Under the pieces are notes generated by a model. It did no database searches. It was not told the DNA's origin and saw only the letters and a list, made by a program, of their open reading frames with translations. This document shows, piece by piece, positions 1 to 5,069 of a DNA stretch of 5,996 bases. Both the position numbers and the translations under genes were made by a program. Source of the stretch: Planctomycetota bacterium (lineage in GTDB: Bacteria; Planctomycetota; J058; J103); the NCBI GenBank assembly GCA_003694875.1, contig RFJN01000197.1, forward strand, positions 1-5,996, read 5' to 3'. Each line of letters opens with the position of its first letter. The stretch's first letter is position 1.

Positions 1-843
1 CACCCGGCCGAGCGGCTCGAGCCCCCGCTCCCGCGCCCCGTCCTCCGAGCCAAGGACGATCGCCGCCGCCCCGTCGTTGCTCCCGCTCGCGTTGCCCGCG
101 GTCGTCACCCCGTCGTCCGAGAACACCGGCCGCAGCTTCGCCAGCTTCTCGAGCGTCACCCCGTCGCGCGGATGCTCGTCGCGCTCGACCCGCTGCATCT
201 CGCCCCGCCGCCCCGGCACCTCGAGCGGCACGATCTCGCGCTCGAAACGCCCCGCGCCCCGCGCCCGCTCGCAGCGCTGCTGGCTCGTGAGCGCCCAGCG
301 GTCGCAGCGCTCGCGATCGATCCCGCGCTCGCTCGCGAGCAGATCCGCCGTGCGTCCCATGAGCATGTCCGCGAGCGGACAGTGGAAGCCGTCGCGGTAC
401 ATGCCGTCGGTCACCTCGAGGTGCCCGAGCTTGCCGCCCCGGCGCAGCGCCGGCACGAGATGCGGCACGTTCGTCATGCTCTCGGTCCCGCCCACGACCG
501 CCACATCGATCTCACCGCTCGCGATCGCCGCCGCACCGAGCGCTACCGCCTTCAGCCCGCTCGCGCACGCCATGTTCACCGTCCACGCCGGCCGGTCGAT
601 CGGCACCCCCGCCCGCACCGCGATCTGCCGCGCCGGGTTCGGCCCGAGACCGGCCTGCCGCGCCGTGCCGAAGATCACGCGCTCCACCTCCGTGAGCGGA
701 TCCGCCCCGAGCCGTTGCCGCAACCGCTCGGCTGTCGACCGCACCGCCGCCACCCCGAGATCCACCCCGCTCAGCGGCGCCAGCGCCCCCAGAAACCGCC
801 CGATCGGTGTCCGACGCGCCTCGAGAATCCAGACCGCTCGCAT
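1..843 (-). CDS. Thiolase (acetyl-CoA C-acyltransferase), C-terminus beyond window
   Basis: Thiolases cleave 3-ketoacyl-CoA with CoA (the last step of beta-oxidation) or condense two acetyl-CoA. Reading down from the ATG at 843-841, 281 codons stay open to base 1. The first residues, MRAVWILEARRTPIGRF, are a typical thiolase N-terminus. The nucleophilic cysteine is Cys93 in NMACASGLKAV, and GGTESMTNVPH (about 118-128) and GNASGSNDGAAA (250-261) are further family blocks. Family members are about 390 residues, so roughly 110 are missing, including the expected C-terminal His and CGG-type Cys motifs; this is a window edge, not visible damage. The start is supported by GGAGG at 853-857, nine bases upstream. 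It lies 88 bases downstream of the MBL hydrolase on the same strand, and a promoter of its own is possible. Degradative versus biosynthetic type cannot be settled from this part. Confidence 0.95.
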   Translation of the reverse strand, partial: MRAVWILEARRTPIGRFLGALAPLSGVDLGVAAVRSTAERLRQRLGADPLTEVERVIFGTARQAGLGPNPARQIAVRAGVPIDRPAWTVNMACASGLKAVALGAAAIASGEIDVAVVGGTESMTNVPHLVPALRRGGKLGHLEVTDGMYRDGFHCPLADMLMGRTADLLASERGIDRERCDRWALTSQQRCERARGAGRFEREIVPLEVPGRRGEMQRVERDEHPRDGVTLEKLAKLRPVFSDDGVTTAGNASGSNDGAAAIVLGSEDGARERGLEPLGRV

Positions 844-886
844 GCCGACTCGCCTCCGCTGCCCGATCTTCCGTGCCGAAACCGGC

Positions 887-914
887 AGTCTAGCGGCACA
901 CCGACCCGGGTCCA
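887..914 (-). promoter_or_regulatory. Candidate sigma-70-like promoter of the thiolase gene
   Basis: On the minus strand, TGGACC (909-914) is followed after 16 bases by TAGACT (887-892), then by GCCGG. Each hexamer matches the consensus at four of six positions. The predicted transcript would begin about 35-40 bases before the thiolase ATG. The -10 region (GCTAGACTGCCGG) closely resembles the one before the Lgt-family gene. Read-through from the MBL hydrolase gene remains possible as well. Confidence 0.4.
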
Positions 915-931
915 GACCCGAGCACGCCCGC

Positions 932-1783
932 TCACCCCGCGAGAGGCTGCCAGCGATACCGCCTGCCGTCCCGCACCACCCGACCGACCGGCTGCTCCGC
1001 CTCGTGTTCGAGCACACACACCCACCGCTCGTCCTCGAGCCGCTCGAGCCAGCGCTTCTTGTTCGCCAGCGTTTCGAGCGGCTCGTGGTCGTACGCCATG
1101 ATCCAGGGCGGATCGAGATGCGCGGCGGTGGGGATCAGGTCGGCGGGATAGAACAGCGACCGCTCGCGACCGCGCACCACCACGCTCTGGTGATGGATCG
1201 CATGCCCGCGCGTGCGCACCACCTCGAGCCCCGGCCACAACTCCACGTCGCCCTCGACGAGCTCCCACAATCCCGCCTCGGCGATCGGCTCGAACGTGTG
1301 CGGCAGATAGCTCGCACGCCGCAGCTCGTTGGGCCGTCGCGCCTCCTGTTCCAGATTGCCCCGCTGCACCACGTAGCGCGCGTTCGGAAACGCCGGCACG
1401 AAACGGCCGTCTTCGAGCGCCCGCGTGTTGCCGCCGGCATGGTCGAAGTGCAGGTGCGTGCACACCACGAGTTCCACGTCCTGCGGCCCGAGCCCGCAGC
1501 GCGCGAGTTCCGCCTCGATCCCCGGCACGCGATCGATCGCGAAGATCTCCCGCCGCCTGTCATCCCACGCCGCGCCGATCCCGGTGTCCACGAGCGTCAC
1601 CGGCCCCGCCTCCGAGCGCACGAGCAGACAGTGGAGCCCGAGCCGGATCCGGTGCCGCTCGTCCGCCGGCTTGCGCCGCTCCCACAACACCCGCGGCACC
1701 ACCCCGAACATGGCGCCGCCGTCGAGCGAGAACCGCCCGTCCGAGAGCACGTCGACCGTCAGCCCGCCGAGTTCGATCCGCAC
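932..1783 (-). CDS. MBL-fold metallo-hydrolase, lactonase-like
   Basis: This is a 283-residue zinc-dependent hydrolase of the metallo-beta-lactamase superfamily, resembling the quorum-quenching-lactonase-like branch. The visible ligand set is complete: HLHFDH (His110, His112, Asp114, His115), His194 in RGHAIHHQS, bridging Asp215 in YPADL, and His260 in LEHE. LVDTGIG (65-71) and PNARYVVQRGN (133-143) are also typical. No signal peptide is seen, so it is probably cytoplasmic. The GTG start at 1783 is chosen because AGGAGG lies seven bases upstream and homology-like sequence begins there. The frame stays open up to an ATG at 1972, but those 63 extra codons look non-coding. It is followed in the same direction by the thiolase, suggesting a role on an ester, thioester or lactone near acyl-CoA metabolism. 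The substrate is unknown, and lactonase activity on homoserine lactones is only one possibility. Confidence 0.9.
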   Translation of the reverse strand: MRIELGGLTVDVLSDGRFSLDGGAMFGVVPRVLWERRKPADERHRIRLGLHCLLVRSEAGPVTLVDTGIGAAWDDRRREIFAIDRVPGIEAELARCGLGPQDVELVVCTHLHFDHAGGNTRALEDGRFVPAFPNARYVVQRGNLEQEARRPNELRRASYLPHTFEPIAEAGLWELVEGDVELWPGLEVVRTRGHAIHHQSVVVRGRERSLFYPADLIPTAAHLDPPWIMAYDHEPLETLANKKRWLERLEDERWVCVLEHEAEQPVGRVVRDGRRYRWQPLAG

Positions 1784-1790
1784 CGCGCAC

Positions 1791-1796
1791 CCTCCT
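1791..1796 (-). promoter_or_regulatory. Shine-Dalgarno site deciding the GTG start of the MBL hydrolase
   Basis: The minus strand reads GGAAGGAGGG ending at 1790. The core AGGAGG occupies 1796-1791, seven bases before the GTG at 1783-1781. This near-perfect site argues against the upstream in-frame ATG at 1972. Confidence 0.75.
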
Positions 1797-1819
1797 TCCC
1801 GAGAGACCGACCGGCCGCT

Positions 1820-1848
1820 ACCGTACCGGAGCCGCCCGCCGTCCACAA
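1820..1848 (-). promoter_or_regulatory. Weak candidate promoter of the MBL hydrolase gene
   Basis: On the minus strand, TTGTGG (1843-1848) is spaced 17 bases from TACGGT (1820-1825), which lies 36 bases before the GTG start. Both hexamers match the consensus at only three positions. Its placement is its best support. Confidence 0.25.
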
Positions 1849-1962
1849 CGCCGAAGACGGTGCGACGGACCGTACCGCTGGGACCGTCCGCCGCGAGCGC
1901 CCCGCCGCGCCTGCCCGGCAGCCACCCCTTCGCTCCCGCGAACACGACCGCACCGAGCTCCG

Positions 1963-1991
1963 TTGTGTTCACCCGAAATCGCCGCTACACT
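1963..1991 (+). promoter_or_regulatory. Candidate sigma-70-like promoter of the C80-like gene
   Basis: TTGTGT (1963-1968), a 17-base spacer and TACACT (1986-1991) form a plausible promoter. The -10 context CCGCTACACTCCGG resembles those before the thiolase and Lgt-family genes. Transcription from about 1998 would give a leader of roughly 155 bases, unusually long compared with the 25-40 bases predicted for the other genes here. Confidence 0.4.
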
Positions 1992-2081
1992 CCGGGTCGC
2001 GGGGTCACGCCCGAACTCTCAGCGCAACGTTGTCTTGCAATTCCACGGCATCGAGGGAGCGCGTGCGAGACGCCGAACGGA

Positions 2082-2130
2082 GGCGGTCCGCCGACCGGAG
2101 GGCGAAACGGATTCGCTCCGCAGGACCGCC
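2082..2130 (+). promoter_or_regulatory. Nested hairpin in the 5' leader of the C80-like gene
   Basis: The outer stem pairs GGCGGTCC (2082-2089) with GGACCGCC (2123-2130), eight perfect base pairs. Inside it, CGGA (2096-2099) pairs with TCCG (2117-2120). After a two-base bulge, GCGAA (2102-2106) pairs with TTCGC (2112-2116), leaving a five-base loop. The structure ends 24 bases before the ATG and just upstream of the SD (GGAGG at 2142-2146). It could be a translation-control or mRNA-stability element. No named riboswitch class is recognised. Confidence 0.35.
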
Positions 2131-2154
2131 CGCAACCGGAGGGAGGATCCCCCG

Positions 2155-2853
2155 ATGCCCCGTACCACACGTCTGCCGGTGCTCGCCCTCATGGCAGCAC
2201 TCGCCTGCAGCAGCCTGCAACCCGCGCGAGCGCTCGTTCTCTGGGGCGCCGAGCACGAGGCCCGCGCGAAGGCGCTCGCCAAGGCGGTCAAGGAGAAGGC
2301 GCACGAACTCGTGCCCGACGCCGAGCCGATCAAGACCAAGGACAAGACGCTCACCTTCTGGGGCCACGGCGGCCAGGGCAGCTTCTGCGACCTCACCCCG
2401 GCGCAGTTCGTCGAGGTGATCTCGGCCTACGTCAAGAAGAACAAGAAGATCAAGACGATCGAGATCATCACCTGCGACGCCCGCCACAAGCAGCGCCGCG
2501 GCGAAGACGCCTTCATCAACGAGGTCGTCGCGCAGATCCAGGGCGACAAGAAGCTCAAGAAACGCTTCAAGAAGATCGCGATCAAGGCGCTTCCGATCGC
2601 GGTCACCGGCAAGGAGTCCTACTCCATCCTGTGGGCGAGCGAAGGCACGAACACGTTCTGCTATATCGCCGCGAAGAAGAGGAAGGACATGGACGAGGCC
2701 GGCAAGCGGATGCTCCAACTCGCGAAGACAGTGACACCGAAGTACCACCTCGGGGAGATCGGCAACGAACTGGCCAAGGACAGCGAACGCAAGTTCTCTG
2801 TCCTGTACGGCGATATCAAGAACCTGCGCAGCTATCTCGCCAAGGTGAACTGA
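2155..2853 (+). CDS. Small secreted C80-like (clan CD) putative cysteine peptidase
   Basis: I cannot name this 232-residue protein. It has an export signal: Arg3/Arg6, a hydrophobic core at 7-17, and probable cleavage after Ala26 (ARA). Cys18 is a poor lipobox. The mature part, about 206 residues, is the size of a C80 domain. Seen: strand LTFW, then Gly70-His71-Gly72, a helix (81-93), strand TIEII, then Cys107-Asp108; later FIN (120-122) and strand IAIKALPIAV (141-150). Known: C80 and other clan CD peptidases place the catalytic His before Gly and the Cys after a hydrophobic strand. Inferred: His71/Cys107 is a catalytic dyad. Their spacing (36) is shorter than I recall for toxin C80 domains (about 45-49), so an inactive or distinct relative is possible. 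There are 31 lysines, 30 of them AAG. The start is set by GGAGG at 2142-2146. Cys78 and Cys169 could form a disulfide. It converges on the acyl-CoA dehydrogenase with no evident functional link. Confidence 0.8.
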   Translation: MPRTTRLPVLALMAALACSSLQPARALVLWGAEHEARAKALAKAVKEKAHELVPDAEPIKTKDKTLTFWGHGGQGSFCDLTPAQFVEVISAYVKKNKKIKTIEIITCDARHKQRRGEDAFINEVVAQIQGDKKLKKRFKKIAIKALPIAVTGKESYSILWASEGTNTFCYIAAKKRKDMDEAGKRMLQLAKTVTPKYHLGEIGNELAKDSERKFSVLYGDIKNLRSYLAKVN

Positions 2854-2871
2854 GCCCGCAGCACCACGCGT

Positions 2872-2896
2872 GGGGCGGGCGATCGGCGCCCGCCCC
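2872..2896. terminator. Bidirectional terminator-like GC hairpin between convergent genes
   Basis: GGGGCGGGC (2872-2880) and GCCCGCCCC (2888-2896) form a perfect nine-pair all-GC stem with a seven-base loop. It lies in the 49 bases between the stop of the C80-like gene (2851-2853) and the stop of the acyl-CoA dehydrogenase (2903-2905). There is no T-tract on either side, so it would be a non-canonical terminator or a transcript-end stabiliser. A ten-base palindrome, CCACGCGTGG (2864-2873), adjoins it. Confidence 0.55.
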
Positions 2897-2902
2897 GCCC
2901 CG

Positions 2903-4075
2903 TCACACCGCGGCAGCCGCCTCCCGCAGGATCTCGCGGGAGATCACGAGCCGCTGGATCTCGCTCGTCCCCTCGCCGATCTCGCACAGCTTCGCATCCC
3001 GGAACATGCGCTCCACCTCGTACTCGCGCGTGTAGCCGTTGCCGCCGTGGATCTGCACCGCGTCCTTGGTGATCGCGTAGCACGCCTCGGAGGCGAACAG
3101 CTTCGCCATGGCCGCCTCGCGCTTGAACGGCAGCCCCGCGTCCTTGCGCCGCGCGGCGTGGTAGACCAGCAGTCGCGCGGCGTGGATCCTCGTCGCCATG
3201 TCGGCGAGCTTGAAGGCGATCGCCTGGTGCTCGGCGATCGGCTTGCCGAACGTCTTGCGCTCGAGCGCATACGCCCGCGCCCGCTCGTACGCCCCCTGCG
3301 CGATCCCGAGCGACAGCGCCCCGATCACGATCCGCCCCCCGTCGAGGGTGGCCAGAAACGCCCTGAACCCCTCGCCCTCCTTGCCGACGAGGTTGTCGTG
3401 CGGCACCCGCACCCCGTCGAACACGAGTTCCGCCGTGTCCGAGCCGCGCATGCCGAGCTTGTCCTTGATCGGGTGCGTGCTGAAGCCCTCGGCGCCGCGC
3501 TCCACGATGAACGACGAGATCCCGCGCGTTCCCGCCTCGGGATCGGTCTTCGCCGTCACCACGAACACGTCGGCGTGGTTGCCGTTGGTGATCCAGTACT
3601 TCGTGCCGCGGATCACCCAGTGATCGCCCTGCCGCTCCGCGCGCGTCTCCATGCTGCCGCCGGCGTCCGAGCCCGCGTTCGGCTCGGTCAGTCCGAACGC
3701 CGCGAGCTTCTCGCCCGAGAGCAGATCCGGAAGGTAGCGCTCGCGCTGCGCCTCGCTCGCGAAGTCCACGATCGGACCGATCCCCAGCGAGACCGCAGCG
3801 GCGAGCCCGAGCGCGGTCGAGGCGCAGACCCTCGCCACCTCCTCGATCGCGAGGCAGTAGCCCACCCACCCCGCGCCGGCACCACCTACCTCCTCCGGGA
3901 AGGGAATCCCCAGCAGACCGAGCTCGCCCATGGCGCGAAACAGCTCGCGCGGAAAGCGCTCCTCGACATCGATCTCGATCGCGATGGGCGCGATCTCGTT
4001 GCGTGCGAAGTCGCGCACCATGTCGCGCAGCATGCACTGCTCTTCGCTGAAGGCGAGCGTGTCCGAAAGCTCCAT
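2903..4075 (-). CDS. Acyl-CoA dehydrogenase (FAD-dependent)
   Basis: This 390-residue flavoenzyme oxidises acyl-CoA to trans-2-enoyl-CoA, passing electrons to electron-transfer flavoprotein, in the cytoplasm. Both family signatures are present: GLTEPNAGSDAGG (128-140) and a second running from Gln341 through GGNGYTREYEVERMFRD. The catalytic base is Glu368 in GEGTSEIQRLVISREIL, the position used by short/medium-chain and short-branched-chain enzymes rather than isovaleryl-CoA dehydrogenase. ERKTFGKPI (272-280) and the FAD-binding middle domain (WITNGNHADV) are normal. Length is typical. The start at 4075 is preferred over the ATG at 4108 because AGGAG (4084-4088) lies eight bases upstream and the 4108 codon falls inside the promoter -10. 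It probably works with thiolases such as the one at the left edge in fatty-acid or amino-acid-derived acyl-CoA breakdown; exact chain length is not readable. Confidence 0.96.
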   Translation of the reverse strand: MELSDTLAFSEEQCMLRDMVRDFARNEIAPIAIEIDVEERFPRELFRAMGELGLLGIPFPEEVGGAGAGWVGYCLAIEEVARVCASTALGLAAAVSLGIGPIVDFASEAQRERYLPDLLSGEKLAAFGLTEPNAGSDAGGSMETRAERQGDHWVIRGTKYWITNGNHADVFVVTAKTDPEAGTRGISSFIVERGAEGFSTHPIKDKLGMRGSDTAELVFDGVRVPHDNLVGKEGEGFRAFLATLDGGRIVIGALSLGIAQGAYERARAYALERKTFGKPIAEHQAIAFKLADMATRIHAARLLVYHAARRKDAGLPFKREAAMAKLFASEACYAITKDAVQIHGGNGYTREYEVERMFRDAKLCEIGEGTSEIQRLVISREILREAAAAV

Positions 4076-4083
4076 GCACCGGT

Positions 4084-4088
4084 CTCCT
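4084..4088 (-). promoter_or_regulatory. Shine-Dalgarno site deciding the acyl-CoA dehydrogenase start
   Basis: AGGAG on the minus strand, eight bases before the ATG at 4075-4073. It selects this start over the in-frame ATG at 4108. Confidence 0.7.
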
Positions 4089-4106
4089 GAACGCGTTGGG
4101 CCGCGC

Positions 4107-4136
4107 ATTCTACCCCCACGCCATCGCCACCGACAA
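4107..4136 (-). promoter_or_regulatory. Sigma-70-like promoter of the acyl-CoA dehydrogenase gene
   Basis: On the minus strand, TTGTCG (4131-4136) is spaced 18 bases from TAGAAT (4107-4112), which matches the -10 consensus at five of six positions. The predicted leader is about 25 bases. This is the best promoter in the window. Confidence 0.55.
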
Positions 4137-4159
4137 GCCGCAGGCCAAGCGTTTGCATG

Positions 4160-4188
4160 TTGATCGCAACAAGCTGCCGCGCTAGAGT
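4160..4188 (+). promoter_or_regulatory. Sigma-70-like promoter of the Lgt-family gene
   Basis: TTGATC (4160-4165), a 17-base spacer and TAGAGT (4183-4188) are followed by GCCGG. The predicted start is about 30 bases before the ATG at 4225. It is back to back with the dehydrogenase promoter, with 23 bases between the two -35 elements, so one regulator could affect both. No clear operator is visible. Confidence 0.5.
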
Positions 4189-4224
4189 GCCGGCTCGTGT
4201 TCGCAGCCCGGGGACGGATCGCCC

Positions 4225-5022
4225 ATGCTCGCCGCCATTCCCTACTTCCCGCAGCCCACCTTCCGTATCGGTCCCCTCACGCTGCACAGCTTCGGCATGC
4301 TCGTCGCCACGGGGATCCTCGTGGGCACCTGGATCGGCGGCCGACGGGTACGCAAGGCGGGACTCGATCCGGAACCGTTCGGCGACTACGCGCTGTTCAT
4401 GCTCGTGATCGCCTTCATCTCCGCACACGTGCTCGAGATCCTGTTCTACCGGCCGGAAGCGCTGCTCGACGATCCGCTCCTGCTGCTGCGGGTCTGGGAC
4501 GGGATCAGCTCCTACGGCGGCTTCGTCGGCGCGATCCTCGGGGCGCTGATCTGGACCCGCCGCAACCTTCCCGACCGCCGCGCGCGCTGGATCTACTTCG
4601 ACGCCACCGCCTACGCGCTGCCGTTCGGCTGGCTGTTCGGACGCCTCGGTTGCTTCACCGCCCACGACCACCCGGGCATCGCGAGCAACTTCCCGCTCGC
4701 GGTCGACTTCCCCCCCGACTACTTCGGCCCCGGCCAGGGCGGCCCGCACCTCGATCTCGGGCTGCTCGAGGCGATCTACACCTTCTTCCTGTGCCTGCTC
4801 TTCCTCGCGCTCGGCCGCAAGCGCCGCCCGCTCGGCTTCTACCTCGCCATCCTGCCGATCCTCTACGCACCGGTGCGCTTCTTCTTCGACGAGTTCCGCA
4901 TCGTCGACCGGCGCTATCTCGGCCTCACCCCGGGGCAGTACTTCTCGGTCGCCTTCCTCGTGATCGGGCTGTGGGTCTGGCGCGTGCGACCGCGGGAAGA
5001 CACCGCCGCCGAACCGACGTAG
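4225..5022 (+). CDS. lgt: Lgt-family prolipoprotein diacylglyceryl transferase, atypical
   Basis: Lgt transfers diacylglycerol from phosphatidylglycerol to the lipobox cysteine of prolipoproteins at the cytoplasmic membrane. This 265-residue protein has about seven hydrophobic segments (near 17-38, 54-75, 94-110, 124-141, 183-197, 203-220, 236-253). Family landmarks, aligned from memory to E. coli numbering, are GRLGCF with Arg140 (R143), Asp148 (E151 position), Tyr214-x3-Arg218 (Y235/R239) and Asp222 (E243). Departures are Tyr97 where HGGL normally has its His (H103), Phe23 for Tyr26, Cys143 for Asn146, and an AHDHPG stretch. These suggest a divergent Lgt subfamily, or a paralogue with another acceptor or lipid. 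The SD is weak (GGA at 4216-4218). The secreted Sm-like/TPR gene follows after 47 bases, probably in one operon. Whether another Lgt exists in the genome cannot be seen here. Confidence 0.85.
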   Translation: MLAAIPYFPQPTFRIGPLTLHSFGMLVATGILVGTWIGGRRVRKAGLDPEPFGDYALFMLVIAFISAHVLEILFYRPEALLDDPLLLLRVWDGISSYGGFVGAILGALIWTRRNLPDRRARWIYFDATAYALPFGWLFGRLGCFTAHDHPGIASNFPLAVDFPPDYFGPGQGGPHLDLGLLEAIYTFFLCLLFLALGRKRRPLGFYLAILPILYAPVRFFFDEFRIVDRRYLGLTPGQYFSVAFLVIGLWVWRVRPREDTAAEPT

Positions 5023-5069
5023 CATCCGGGGCGCAGGAACCGAGCCGAGTTCCGGAGTGTCCCGCAGCC

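Larger units (their letters stand above)
1784..2154. other. Divergent intergenic region (371 bases) without a convincing gene
   Basis: This stretch separates the minus-strand MBL hydrolase from the plus-strand C80-like gene. Open frames cross it on both strands, but their translations are Arg/Pro/Ser-rich and lack SD sites, as expected for shadow frames in GC-rich DNA. It does hold a weak candidate minus-strand promoter (1820-1848), a better plus-strand promoter (1963-1991), and about 155 bases of putative 5' leader with a nested hairpin (2082-2130) and repeated SD-like sequences. I see no tRNA-like or terminator-like element. Confidence 0.7.

Noticed and set aside
1784..1972. 63-residue N-terminal extension of the MBL hydrolase to an ATG at 1972
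   Set aside because: No SD before 1972, no recognisable sequence, and a strong SD precedes the GTG at 1783 where family-like sequence begins.
1963..2154. 64-residue N-terminal extension of the C80-like protein
   Set aside because: It would bury the signal peptide internally, overlaps the promoter and leader hairpin, and has no SD. The ATG at 2155 has GGAGG eight bases upstream.
2205..2210. Cys18 of the C80-like protein as a lipobox (lipoprotein)
   Set aside because: The residues before it are Ala-Leu-Ala, not the usual Leu-Ala/Ser-Gly/Ala order. An ARA signal peptidase I site after residue 26 fits better.
77..2419. Very long plus-strand open frame (780 codons)
   Set aside because: It runs antisense to the thiolase and MBL hydrolase. 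Its translation is Arg/Ser/Pro-rich with no domain pattern, and the opposing frames carry clear catalytic motifs. It is a GC-rich shadow.
2005..2748. Minus-strand frame antisense to the C80-like gene
   Set aside because: Its translation is low-complexity Leu/Asp/Val/Arg. The plus frame has a signal peptide, a good SD and ordered strand/helix motifs, so the minus frame is a shadow.
520..3230. Repeated GCGATCGC/CGATCG palindromes
   Set aside because: They fall within coding sequence at ordinary Ile/Asp/Ala/Arg codons of a GC-rich genome and show no regular spacing.
5036..5053. GGAAC/GTTCC hairpin between the Lgt-family and TPR genes as a terminator
   Set aside because: Only five base pairs with an eight-base loop and no T-tract. 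It is too weak to separate the genes.
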